A stretch of DNA of 64,000 nucleotides from Streptococcus sp. Marseille-Q6470 (GTDB lineage Bacteria > Bacillota > Bacilli > Lactobacillales > Streptococcaceae), in NCBI RefSeq assembly GCF_946902905.1, contig NZ_OX336385.1, forward strand, positions 1,422,501 through 1,486,500, in the 5' to 3' direction. A program made the translations under genes and the position numbers. Shown one piece after another: positions 37,903-45,696 of this stretch (within the stretch, counting starts at the first letter, position 1; each line of letters starts with the position of its first letter). Below the pieces are notes generated by a model. That model did not search any database, was not told the DNA's origin, and saw only the letters and a program-made list of their open reading frames with translations.

Positions 37903-38562
37903 ATGTTTTTTCTCGGACGCCGTCGTGTCTTTATCGGCGAATGTGATGGACAAGCGGTCTATTATGACCAAAAGACAGGAGAGGCTCTAGCTGCTCCAAA
38001 GAGTAGGTTGCTCAATACTGAAAAAGCTGGTGACACGAATTCCTTTATTCCTCAATTGGTAATTCTCTTACTAGCAGGTGGGCCTGCAATTTCGGGCTTC
38101 TTTTCCCTCAAGTTTATTGGTGTCTATAACTGGTTTAGTCTAGCTTGTATTTTTCTATTTTGGTTGATGCAGTTTTTCTCGTTGGTTGCTTTACTTGAAC
38201 GAGCACTCTATAAAAATGTTCGCAAAGCACAGCCGACGACAGAGAAAGTCTTTTACTATGCCGCATCTCATAATTTGTTTGTAAAAAACCAGTTTGATCC
38301 TAGACAACTGTCTGCTTTACCTTTTCGATTTGCTCGCTTTGCAGTAAATATAGTGTCTATCTATTATCTTTTGTATTTCTTGATTCTTCCTCTAAAATTT
38401 GGCCAACCGATTGGTGATGAAGGCTATGGTTTGTGGTTTGCTGGCTTGTTATTCTTTTCAGTATTTCTTTTGTATAACCAAAACAATCCAGTTCGCTTTG
38501 TGAAGATTATGAGATTATACAGCCAAGGAAAAGTACGATTTAAGGAAGAAGTGGAACATTGA
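37903..38562 (+). CDS. Hypothetical membrane protein, four or five segments
   Basis: The 219-residue protein begins with a short soluble region (MFFLGRRRVFIGECDGQAVYYDQ) that reads like a degenerate PH or substrate-recognition strand pair. Hydrophobic segments follow near 50-68, 76-100, 145-165 and 175-190, and the tail is basic. An extended -10 (TGGTATACT) lies ~65 bases upstream, and aaagagg is the RBS. I do not recognise it. Confidence 0.6.
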   Translation: MFFLGRRRVFIGECDGQAVYYDQKTGEALAAPKSRLLNTEKAGDTNSFIPQLVILLLAGGPAISGFFSLKFIGVYNWFSLACIFLFWLMQFFSLVALLERALYKNVRKAQPTTEKVFYYAASHNLFVKNQFDPRQLSALPFRFARFAVNIVSIYYLLYFLILPLKFGQPIGDEGYGLWFAGLLFFSVFLLYNQNNPVRFVKIMRLYSQGKVRFKEEVEH

Positions 38563-38614
38563 GAAACTATCTTGGGATTCTGCTAAATATCTAGAGAAAA
38601 TCTTTTAGAAAAAC

Positions 38615-38671
38615 AAAAAAGCCTTGTAAATCAAGGCTTTTTCCTGTTGTTTAGATGCCCCCTGCAGGCTC
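38615..38671 (-). repeat. Fragment of tRNA-Lys(CUU) 3' end plus its terminator
   Basis: A terminator AAAAAAGCCTTG-TAAAT-CAAGGCTTTTT, a short linker, and the 13 terminal bases of tRNA-Lys (TGCCCCCTGCAGG, 38656-38668) match 43023-43078 almost base for base. The rest of the tRNA is absent. This looks like a remnant attachment site or recombination scar. Confidence 0.8.
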
Positions 38672-39208
38672 TTTGAAAGAAACTTAGAAAAATCTAAAAT
38701 GAAATTATTTCAAAATGGGGTAAAAGCAAAATTTCCCTCCCTACTTTCTCAATTATTCCTAATTTTAGTTCCAAAAAGCTTCAATTCATAATCTAATTAT
38801 AATATGGGTAATGGGTACTATCTTATTACATTCAGATTTTTGTTCTCTTCAAAGAGTTATGTAGGCTTTATGGTTTTAAATAGGTAAAAAGTTGAATTAT
38901 AGTGAGTATTGTGTCACAATAGGTAATATATAAATAATTAATGGAATGGATATAATTCTTTCCTACCTTTACAAGAAGGATTGGTTGCACCTTTTTTATC
39001 TAGCAATTATGGTTAGCTTTCAAGTTTAGCTAGTTTTTAAAAGCTCTGATTTCGACTCAATAAAACAAATTTCAGAAGTGCAAAAGACAAGATGGTGACA
39101 TTGCTACAGTCAGTCGCCATGTCTTGCTGGCACAGGCTGTTTGTGCCGTCAGCTATTTACCAGTCAATTTGATCAAAGGGCTTAATTATTATTTTTGAAA
39201 GGTCTTTT
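38672..39208. other. Gene-free stretch with a possible coding remnant
   Basis: No complete ORF is present. From about 39078 to 39199 on the plus strand one frame reads QDGDIATVSRHVLLAQAVCA followed by VSYLPVNLIKGLNYYF and a stop, which looks like the C-terminal end of a lost protein. The part before 39060 is AT-rich with no recognised structure. Confidence 0.3.
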
Positions 39209-40498
39209 ATGGAAAAAATTCTTTCTTTAGGTCTGACAGGTAAGAAATTACTTGTTCAGGGTTTCTTGTTTGTTCTGCTAGGTCTTATCTTGATGGTCAC
39301 GGGAACTTGGTTGCCAGTGACGGTTATTCGACTGGTTCTGTTTTTAGCTTGGATAGCAACGGTCTTAGATTTAGTATTACGTATTTTCAAAAAAAGTCAG
39401 TCAACGGACACCTTGGGAGTTGCACTGGTTAAATTGTTAGTGCTGGGATATTTGCTAGGTTCTAATCTTGCGACTGATATACCGATTTATGTTCTGGCTC
39501 TTGTGATTGGAGTTTATCAGATTTTTAGGGCCACGATTAATCTTGTCACCTATGTTCTCTACCGTAAAAATAATATTCGACCTCGTTTTCGTCTCTTACT
39601 AGATGGTATTCTACTAGTTTTTCTTGGTGGAGCTAGTCTTTTGTCCTCTACGGGGAATTCTGTCTTTCAACTCTTTGTTTTAGGGGCTTATTTTTTCCTT
39701 TATGGTCTGTCCAATATCCGTGACGGTTTCTTATTTGAAGGGGAAATTGGGAAAAACCATCTCAAACGTCGTATTAGAATTAGCTTACCTATTGTCCTAG
39801 CCGCTCTCATCCCTGCAAGAACTTTAGCAAAAGTTAACAAATTTATGCTAGAAAATGCTGATCAGGAAGAAGATATCCATCTTGGAATAGTGAAGTCTGG
39901 TAAGACAGCAGAGCTAGAAATTTTTGTTCATACAGCTGAGACCTCCCTGTTTTCAGCTATTGGTCATGTGGATATCTGCTATCAGGGTCGTGTTATTTCT
40001 TATGGCAACTATGATCCGTCATCTGAGACCTTATTTGGTATGATAGGAGATGGTGTCTTATATTTTTGTGACCGCGATAAGTACATCGATCTATGTAAAC
40101 GTGAGAGTCAAAAAACGCTTTTTGGTTACGGAATAGATTTGACACCTGAAATGGAAAAAGCAATTCAAAAAAAGTTGGCTGAATTGAAACAACTGACGAT
40201 TCCATGGGAGCCAAGTGCAGATAAAATCACGACAGGTGATGGTAAGGAAGACTACACTTACGCTTATAAAATCAGACATGAGACGGATGGGGAACTTTAT
40301 AAATTTATCAAATCTAAGTTTAAATCCTACTTTGTCTTATCCACAAACTGTGTGCTCTTGGCAGATACCATAGTCGGTCAGGCTGGAACAGATATCCTTT
40401 CACCCAAAGGATTTATCGCACCAGGAACTTATCAAGCCTACCTTGACCGAGAGTTTGAAAAACCAAATAGTATAGTCGTATCTAAACATGTTTATTAA
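39209..40498 (+). CDS. DUF308-like membrane protein fused to a papain-like C-terminal domain
   Basis: The 429-residue protein has six to eight hydrophobic segments in residues 12-205, paired in the HdeD/DUF308 style. A soluble C-terminal half (~220-429) contains FSAIGHVDICYQGRVISYG, FGYGIDLTPE, a conserved-looking Cys in FVLSTNCVLLADTIVG, and SPKGFIAPGTYQAYLD. The histidine near 251, the cysteine near 376 and the terminal PGTY element resemble permuted papain-like hydrolases (YiiX/DUF4105 type); catalysis is inferred. It is followed 9 bases later by an AI-2E-family transporter gene. Confidence 0.6.
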   Translation: MEKILSLGLTGKKLLVQGFLFVLLGLILMVTGTWLPVTVIRLVLFLAWIATVLDLVLRIFKKSQSTDTLGVALVKLLVLGYLLGSNLATDIPIYVLALVIGVYQIFRATINLVTYVLYRKNNIRPRFRLLLDGILLVFLGGASLLSSTGNSVFQLFVLGAYFFLYGLSNIRDGFLFEGEIGKNHLKRRIRISLPIVLAALIPARTLAKVNKFMLENADQEEDIHLGIVKSGKTAELEIFVHTAETSLFSAIGHVDICYQGRVISYGNYDPSSETLFGMIGDGVLYFCDRDKYIDLCKRESQKTLFGYGIDLTPEMEKAIQKKLAELKQLTIPWEPSADKITTGDGKEDYTYAYKIRHETDGELYKFIKSKFKSYFVLSTNCVLLADTIVGQAGTDILSPKGFIAPGTYQAYLDREFEKPNSIVVSKHVY

Positions 40499-40507
40499 GG
40501 AGAATTT

Positions 40508-41596
40508 ATGAATTTAGTAAAAAAATACACCCCGTTAATACTTTTTATAGGGCTGGTTACTCTTGTAATTCTGAATGCATCAAGCTTTATATCAGGAGCA
40601 GTATCTCTCTTTGAAGTAACTTCTACCTTGATTTATGGTGCTGTTATTGCTTTTGTGCTCAATGTTCCCATGAAAAAAATTGAACAGTACTTAGTTAAAT
40701 TGAAGGTAAAGGCAGAGTTGCGTCGTCCGATTGCCATGGTACTTGTTTTCCTAGCTCTTATCTTAATCGTGATTGCTCTTTTGGTTTTGGTGCTGCCAAC
40801 CCTAGCCCAGACTATTAGTCAGCTGGGAACAGTCCTTTCAACAGTCCTTACTCAACTTGGGAAATTGCTAGGCAGCTCGGAATTTGTAACCAAAGACATG
40901 TTGTCAACTATCGTATCAGGAATTCAGGGACAGTCTAGCTCTATTAGCCAAGCTTTGATAGGTTTTTTATCAGGTCTGACTAGTAATATCGGCAATATTT
41001 TTTCAAGTTTGATGAATGCCTTTTTGATTATAGTCTTCACCTTTTTATTTTTATCCAGTAAGGAACATTTGGCAGCGATGACGAGTCGACTTCTAAAAGT
41101 TTTTCTTCCAGAGAAGGTGGTGATAAAGTTGACTTACATTGGACAAGTAGCAATAGAGACTTATGACCAATTTTTGATGAGTCAGCTGATTGAAGCAGTT
41201 ATCATAGGAGTTATGATAGCGGTTGGTTACAGCGTGTTTGGGATACCCTATGGAGTAATGACAGGTATCTTTGCAGGAGTGCTATCGTTCATTCCTTATG
41301 TAGGGCCTATGATTGCTTGTGTTGTGGGAGCGATTTTTATCTTCACAGTGAGTCCTACTCAAGCCTTACTTTCTCTTCTTCTATATCAAGTTATACAGCT
41401 GATTGAAGGAAACCTTATTTATCCTAGAGTTGTAGGTCAGTCTATTGGTTTGCCAGCCCTTTTCACGCTTGCGGCTGCTAGTATTGGAGGCAATCTCTTT
41501 GGCTTACTTGGGATGATATTCTTTACACCCATATTTGCTGTTATCTATCGATTGGTTAAAGAATTTGTCGTTGCAAAGGAAAATCAGGTAGATTGA
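40508..41596 (+). CDS. AI-2E family transporter
   Basis: The 362-residue protein has seven or eight membrane segments and the family sequences FVLNVPMKKIEQYL near 47, GVLSFIPYVGPMIACVVGAIF near 265 and YQVIQLIEGNLIYPRVVGQSIGLPAL near 300. Family members include AI-2 exporters and Na+/H+ antiporters; the substrate here cannot be told. It is probably co-transcribed with the preceding gene (RBS aaggaga). Confidence 0.85.
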   Translation: MNLVKKYTPLILFIGLVTLVILNASSFISGAVSLFEVTSTLIYGAVIAFVLNVPMKKIEQYLVKLKVKAELRRPIAMVLVFLALILIVIALLVLVLPTLAQTISQLGTVLSTVLTQLGKLLGSSEFVTKDMLSTIVSGIQGQSSSISQALIGFLSGLTSNIGNIFSSLMNAFLIIVFTFLFLSSKEHLAAMTSRLLKVFLPEKVVIKLTYIGQVAIETYDQFLMSQLIEAVIIGVMIAVGYSVFGIPYGVMTGIFAGVLSFIPYVGPMIACVVGAIFIFTVSPTQALLSLLLYQVIQLIEGNLIYPRVVGQSIGLPALFTLAAASIGGNLFGLLGMIFFTPIFAVIYRLVKEFVVAKENQVD

Positions 41597-41691
41597 GAAA
41601 GACTGAATTTAATAAGATATACTAAGAAGAGAGTGAAAGATTCTCTTCTCTTTTATTTTTAAATACTTTGCTACAAAAAGCTATTGGACGT

Positions 41692-41755
41692 AAAAAAGCC
41701 TTGATTTCAAGGCTTTTTCCTGTTGATTTAGATGCCCCAACTGAGCTAAGGAGGC
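41692..41755 (-). repeat. Internally deleted tRNA-Lys(CUU) copy with terminator
   Basis: A terminator AAAAAAGCCTTG-ATTT-CAAGGCTTTTT and linker identical to that of the intact tRNA are followed by a 23-base tRNA remnant (41733-41755), TGCCCC joined to AACTGAGCTAAGGAGGC. This is tRNA-Lys with 50 internal bases missing. It is not functional as a tRNA. Orientation is the same as the intact gene at 43066. Confidence 0.85.
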
Positions 41756-41757
41756 AA

Positions 41758-41793
41758 CAAAAAAAGCTGGGAATATGATTTCCCAGCTTTTTT
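41758..41793. terminator. Bidirectional terminator before DUF308 gene
   Basis: Stem AAAAAGCTGGGAA / TTCCCAGCTTTTT with A and T runs; it ends the minus-strand DUF308 gene. Confidence 0.8.
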
Positions 41794-41818
41794 GAATGCG
41801 ATAGAAATAGCAACTAGA

Positions 41819-42334
41819 CTATTTACGAAAGGCCTCAATAATGTAGGTGAAGCCAGTAACTAAAAATGAAAAGGCAATGACATAAACGACAAAGACACCT
41901 GTAGCCACTGGATTGAACAGAATCACTAGACCTAGTAAAAATACAAGCAAGGCTACCCACGTGATATTGCTACCAATAATAGGGAAAATCAATCCTAGAC
42001 GTTTGCCTTTAAAGAAAGCAATAATGGCTTCTACAATTAACCAAATTCCTACAATGGTCGGAATGACGACCGGCAGGGTCACAAAGCCATAAGCAACGAG
42101 GTAAAGAGCTAAGAGAAGACTAACAAACCCTTGGAAAAGATAAACAGGTGAGCGAAGCTCTTTTGGTGCAGAGAAATAGCCTAAAATAGCTGCTATAGAA
42201 GAAACCAGTAAATCAAATGCAATCCACCAGCTGTAAGCAACAAGATTAGCTACTGGGTTTGTAAATAGGAAAAGTCCTAAAAGGACAAAAACAACTCCTG
42301 CAAGGAATAGCAGTAAACGATTAGAAAATTTCAT
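41819..42334 (-). CDS. HdeD-like DUF308 membrane protein
   Basis: The 171-residue protein starts at the ATG at 42334 behind a gggggg RBS. It has six hydrophobic segments in three pairs, with GxxxLxxGLxLF repeats (e.g. VVFVLLGLFLFTNP and LVFLLGLVILFNP), the internal repeat of DUF308. HdeD is acid-stress related in E. coli; no function is known in streptococci. The N-terminal half of the 39209 gene product is of the same type. Confidence 0.82.
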   Translation of the reverse strand: MKFSNRLLLFLAGVVFVLLGLFLFTNPVANLVAYSWWIAFDLLVSSIAAILGYFSAPKELRSPVYLFQGFVSLLLALYLVAYGFVTLPVVIPTIVGIWLIVEAIIAFFKGKRLGLIFPIIGSNITWVALLVFLLGLVILFNPVATGVFVVYVIAFSFLVTGFTYIIEAFRK

Positions 42335-42447
42335 TTCAATCCCCCCTATATAGTATAGTCTGATAATAAAACTATTATATTTATTTTTATAGAAAATGTC
42401 AATAAAATAAATAAACAATTTGGAAGTTTCAGTCTGACTTACAAAAA

Positions 42448-42553
42448 GAAAAGGAGTTTCCACTCCTTTTCACAGATTGAAGACAAAGTCCTTATAAAAG
42501 TGTCTTCTAAAGATTTTAACTTCAATCTGAAGCGAGGTTATCCTCGCTTTTTC
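42448..42553. terminator. Cluster of three hairpins
   Basis: GAAAAGGAGT-TTCC-ACTCCTTTTC (42448-42471, 10-bp perfect stem), a long-range pair AGATTGAAG/CTTCAATCT (about 42474-42528), and AAGCGAGG-TTAT-CCTCGCTTTTT (42530-42553, terminator for plus-strand transcription). Confidence 0.6.
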
Positions 42554-42972
42554 TATTTATCAAACAATTCCTTATTTTCAATTAAGAGTTCTAGTGGAGA
42601 TTTATCCCTTGCTACAATAAAACCAGGTTCATATTGGTTATGAAGTGTTCTTTTCTGAGAAGTTGGATCAATATACAACTCATCTCCATCTTCTGTGTAT
42701 AGTTGGTTGCCTCTTGTTAAGTAAAGTAAATCCTCTAAGTACTGTCCATCAGTTTCTAGAAAATCTTCGATGTATTTGACAGCTTTTAAAATCTCACTTA
42801 CTTTATCAGAGTATTCATTAGATTCAAGAACACTCTTTTCTAACTCAATCTCTTTACTCGTTCCAAAGAGTTGGGTTGGAGTTGCATTAAAATATTCCGC
42901 TATCTTATCCAAATTTGCAAAGGCAGGATAGCTTTTTTGTTTTTCGTAATCAGAGATGTCTGGAAAGATTGC
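42553..42972 (-). pseudogene. XRE-family repressor lacking its N-terminus
   Basis: The minus-strand frame opens at a stop at 42975, then reads AIFPDISDYEKQKSYPAFANLDKIAEYFN..., the typical second half of a Cro/cI helix-turn-helix, and continues with an acidic C-terminal region to 42553. The first ~25 residues and a start codon are missing. The first internal ATG (42912) would produce a protein with no DNA-binding helix. It lies between two copies of the tRNA-Lys terminator region, consistent with a leftover of a phage or integrative element. Confidence 0.75.
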
Positions 42973-43022
42973 TCATAAAAAAATGTTAGGCAAATGATGG
43001 GGCAAATCAGTTATAGACAAGC

Positions 43023-43054
43023 AAAAAAAGCCTTGTAAATCAAGGCTTTTTCCT
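43023..43054 (-). terminator. Terminator of tRNA-Lys
   Basis: Stem AAAAAGCCTTG/CAAGGCTTTTT with loop TAAAT; on the minus strand it follows the tRNA by about 12 bases. It is repeated at 38615 and 41692. Confidence 0.85.
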
Positions 43055-43065
43055 GTTGATTTAGA

Positions 43066-43138
43066 TGCCCCCTGCAGGGCTCGAACCTGCGACCCATAGA
43101 TTAAGAGTCTACTGCTCTACCAACTGAGCTAAGGAGGC
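43066..43138 (-). tRNA. tRNA-Lys (anticodon CUU)
   Basis: On the minus strand the 73-base gene begins GCCTCCTTAGCTCAGTTGG and ends with the acceptor strand and discriminator A; CCA is not encoded. The anticodon loop is CTCTTAA, giving anticodon CUU. D-arm GCTCAGTTGGTAGAGC and T-arm GCAGG-TTCGAAC-CTGC are intact. The 3' end of this tRNA is a known integration site for streptococcal integrative elements, and two damaged copies of its end lie upstream. Confidence 0.95.
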
Positions 43139-43142
43139 AAAT

Positions 43143-43278
43143 AAAAAGCTGTATTGGTGCCGAAACTTCACGGTTTGTATTGAACCCGCGCAATTAAGCA
43201 GGTGGGCAACTCGCTCTAACTGAAGCTGTTTCCGTGTGAGACGGCCTACATGCTGTTAGAAGACTTTTGTTTCCCTAA
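43143..43278 (-). ncRNA. Structured RNA candidate, possibly 6S RNA
   Basis: On the minus strand a rod-like fold is supported by several stems: GCATGTA with TACAGC at the base, GGCCG with CGGCACC, CACGG with CCGTG, then a large asymmetric bubble, then GTTG/CAAT and ACCTGC/GCGGGT closing an 8-base loop. The base of the rod is followed by TTTTT. No ORF is present. A TTGACC -35 box lies at 43296-43301. A long rod with a central bubble and a position near rarA fit bacterial 6S RNA, but the sequence match cannot be checked here. Confidence 0.5.
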
Positions 43279-43400
43279 TAATACAAAAAATAGTCGGTCA
43301 ACACTTAAATGTGAAGTCGTACACCACAGCGTTTCTATGATTATATGATACCACTTTTTCAAAAAAAATCAAGGGAAAATTAAAAATTTTGAAAAGGATT

Positions 43401-44690
43401 TCATAAGTTTCGTAATTTATCAATGGTTTCCTTGCGTTGAGCCAGGGCACGTTCGTATTTTCCACTATCTTCTGGTGAGAAGTAGCTATGGTTGCGAATT
43501 TTTTCTGGCAAGTACTCTTGTTTGACCCAGTTACCTGGGTAGTTATGTGGATAGAGGTAGTTTTGGGCATTGCCTAATTCCTTGCTACCACTATAGTGGC
43601 CATCTCGCAGGTGACGTGGGATTGGTAGATGACCTGAGGTTTTAAGGTCAGACAGAGCCTTGTCCATAGCTACATAGGCTGAGTTGGATTTTGGAGAAAG
43701 GGCCAAATCAATCACAACATTGGCAATGAGGATGCGGGCTTCGGGGAAACCGATCCTCTGTGCTGCATCCAGAGCAGTCACGGTATGAATCTGGGCTTCG
43801 GGATTGGCCAAACCGATATCTTCATAAGCAATAACAGTCAAACGACGAGCTAGGCTAGGAAGGTCACCGGCCTCTATCAAGCGAGCAGCATAGTGGAGAC
43901 TAGCATCGACATCGGATCCACGGATGGATTTTTGCAGGGCAGAGAGAACATCATAGTGTCCGTCTCCATCCTTGTCCATAGTGATGTAGCTTCTCTGAAG
44001 ACTATTTTCCATAATGTCGAGTGTGATGTGACGGACACCGTCATCATTTTCTGGGGTGGAGAGAACTGCCAAATCAAGCGAATTGAAGGCAGAACGGAGA
44101 TCTCCATTGGTAGATGTTGCGATAAAATCAAGGGCATCATCATCTAACTCAACAGGGAAATCAAAACCTCTTTCAGGGTCAGTCAGGGCTATTTGAACGG
44201 CCTCTTTAACATCTTGGTTAGACAAGGGTTCCAACTCAAAAATCTGAACACGACTGCGGATGGCTGGAGTGACAGAAAAGAAAGGATTTTCAGTTGTCGC
44301 CCCGATCATGATGACCAGTCCACTTTCTAGGAGAGGCAAGAGAAAGTCTTGTTTAGTCTTGTCAAGACGATGAATCTCGTCTAGTAGCAGTACAAGGCCA
44401 CCTGAGAATTTAGCTTCCTCAGCGATTTCTTGGAGACGTTTTTTACTATCAACTGTCGCATTGAAGGTCCGAAAAGCATACTTGGTCGTTCCAGCGATGG
44501 CTGAAGCGATACTGGTTTTTCCGATGCCTGGAGGTCCGTAGAGTATCATAGAGGATAGGCGATTGGCTTCCACCATACGGCGGATAATCTTGCCTGGTCC
44601 AACTAGATGCTCCTGACCGATGACCTGGTCGATGGTTTTGGGGCGCATACGAAGCGCGAGATTGTCTGGCATAGCAGCCCTTTCTAACAT
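43401..44690 (-). CDS. rarA: Replication-associated recombination protein A (AAA+ ATPase)
   Basis: The 429-residue protein has the RarA/MgsA clamp-loader-like ATPase: MRPKTIDQVIGQEHLVGPGK, Walker A GPPGIGKTS near residue 54, Walker B LLLDEIHRLDK near 103, sensor GATTENPFF near 135, and the C-terminal tetramerisation region with the KSNSAYVAMDKAL helix. It acts at stalled replication forks with single-strand binding protein. Monocistronic, upstream of the structured RNA and tRNA-Lys. Confidence 0.95.
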   Translation of the reverse strand: MLERAAMPDNLALRMRPKTIDQVIGQEHLVGPGKIIRRMVEANRLSSMILYGPPGIGKTSIASAIAGTTKYAFRTFNATVDSKKRLQEIAEEAKFSGGLVLLLDEIHRLDKTKQDFLLPLLESGLVIMIGATTENPFFSVTPAIRSRVQIFELEPLSNQDVKEAVQIALTDPERGFDFPVELDDDALDFIATSTNGDLRSAFNSLDLAVLSTPENDDGVRHITLDIMENSLQRSYITMDKDGDGHYDVLSALQKSIRGSDVDASLHYAARLIEAGDLPSLARRLTVIAYEDIGLANPEAQIHTVTALDAAQRIGFPEARILIANVVIDLALSPKSNSAYVAMDKALSDLKTSGHLPIPRHLRDGHYSGSKELGNAQNYLYPHNYPGNWVKQEYLPEKIRNHSYFSPEDSGKYERALAQRKETIDKLRNL

Positions 44691-44787
44691 GGATTTTCTG
44701 ATACGAATGTGGTAATATGGTAGTATCTATTTTAGCATATTTCCGAGTATTCGGGGCGATTAAAGAGTCGTATAGAAAGAGGACAAA

Positions 44788-45258
44788 ATGACAACATACG
44801 GATTTTTAGATGTTTTACAAGAAGAGTTGGACAAGAACTTTCCTTTTGATTATGAGATTAGCTGGGATAAGCGCAATCATGCGGTTGAAGTGAGTTTTTT
44901 GCTAGAGGCACAAAATGCTGCGGGGGTGGAGATGGTAGATGAAGACGGAGAGGTTTCGTCAGATGATATCCTTTTTGAAGAAGCGGTACTTTTTTACAAC
45001 CCTGCCAAGTCAATAGTTAATGAGGAAGACTATCTGGCAGTCATCCCTTATTTGCCGAAGAAAGGTTTTTCTCGTGAGTTTTTAGCTTATTATGCGCTAT
45101 TTCTTAAAGATACTGCAGAGGTTGGACTAGATGCCCTCATGGACTTTTTGGAAGACCCAGAAGCAGAAGAATTCGTCATGGAATGGAACCAAGAAGTCTT
45201 TGAAGAAGGGAAAGTTGGCTTGGAAGAGGGAGAATTTTACCCTTATCCTAGATACTAG
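44788..45258 (+). CDS. DUF3013 family protein
   Basis: The 156-residue, strongly acidic protein begins MTTYGFLDVLQEELDKNFPFDYEISWDK and matches the lactobacillales DUF3013 type. There is no signal or membrane segment. It is divergent from rarA and is followed 9 bases later by a NUDIX gene. Function unknown. Confidence 0.78.
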   Translation: MTTYGFLDVLQEELDKNFPFDYEISWDKRNHAVEVSFLLEAQNAAGVEMVDEDGEVSSDDILFEEAVLFYNPAKSIVNEEDYLAVIPYLPKKGFSREFLAYYALFLKDTAEVGLDALMDFLEDPEAEEFVMEWNQEVFEEGKVGLEEGEFYPYPRY

Positions 45259-45267
45259 GAGCTTGTA

Positions 45268-45696
45268 GTGGACGTAGATATTTTAGATTTCACAGGCTGC
45301 AAAATTGCTCTATTTTGCGGAGATAAGCTACTAACCATCTTGCGTGATGACAAGGAAAATATTCCTTGGCCCAATATGTGGGAGTTGCCGGGTGGTGGTC
45401 GTGAAGGGGACGAAAGTCCTTTTGAGTGCGTGGCGCGTGAAGTTTATGAGGAACTAGGCATTCACTTGACCGAAGATTGCCTGCTCTGGAGTAAGGTCTA
45501 TCCCAGCATGCTCTATGAAGGCAGACAGTCAGTATTTATGGTCGGGCAACTAAGTCAAGAACAGTTTGACAGTATCACCTTTGGAGATGAAGGACAGACA
45601 TACAAACTGATGAGCATTGAGGAATTTCTCAATTCTAAACAGGCAGTGCCTCAGCTACAGGGGAGATTGAGGGATTATTTGGAGGAAGTAAGGTAG
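45268..45696 (+). CDS. NUDIX hydrolase
   Basis: The 142-residue protein starts at GTG 45268 (RBS aggag). The Nudix box is visible as GGGREGDESPFECVAREVYEELG around residues 43-65, followed by strands of the Nudix fold. The substrate is a nucleoside diphosphate linked to another group but cannot be identified. Its stop abuts the ATG of the next gene. Confidence 0.88.
   Translation: MDVDILDFTGCKIALFCGDKLLTILRDDKENIPWPNMWELPGGGREGDESPFECVAREVYEELGIHLTEDCLLWSKVYPSMLYEGRQSVFMVGQLSQEQFDSITFGDEGQTYKLMSIEEFLNSKQAVPQLQGRLRDYLEEVR

Noticed and set aside
38615..38671. Possible second tRNA gene
   Set aside because: Only the last 13 tRNA bases and the terminator are present; no cloverleaf can form.
41733..41755. 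Possible tRNA gene after the AI-2E transporter
   Set aside because: The anticodon, T arm and most of the D region are deleted (23 of 73 bases remain).
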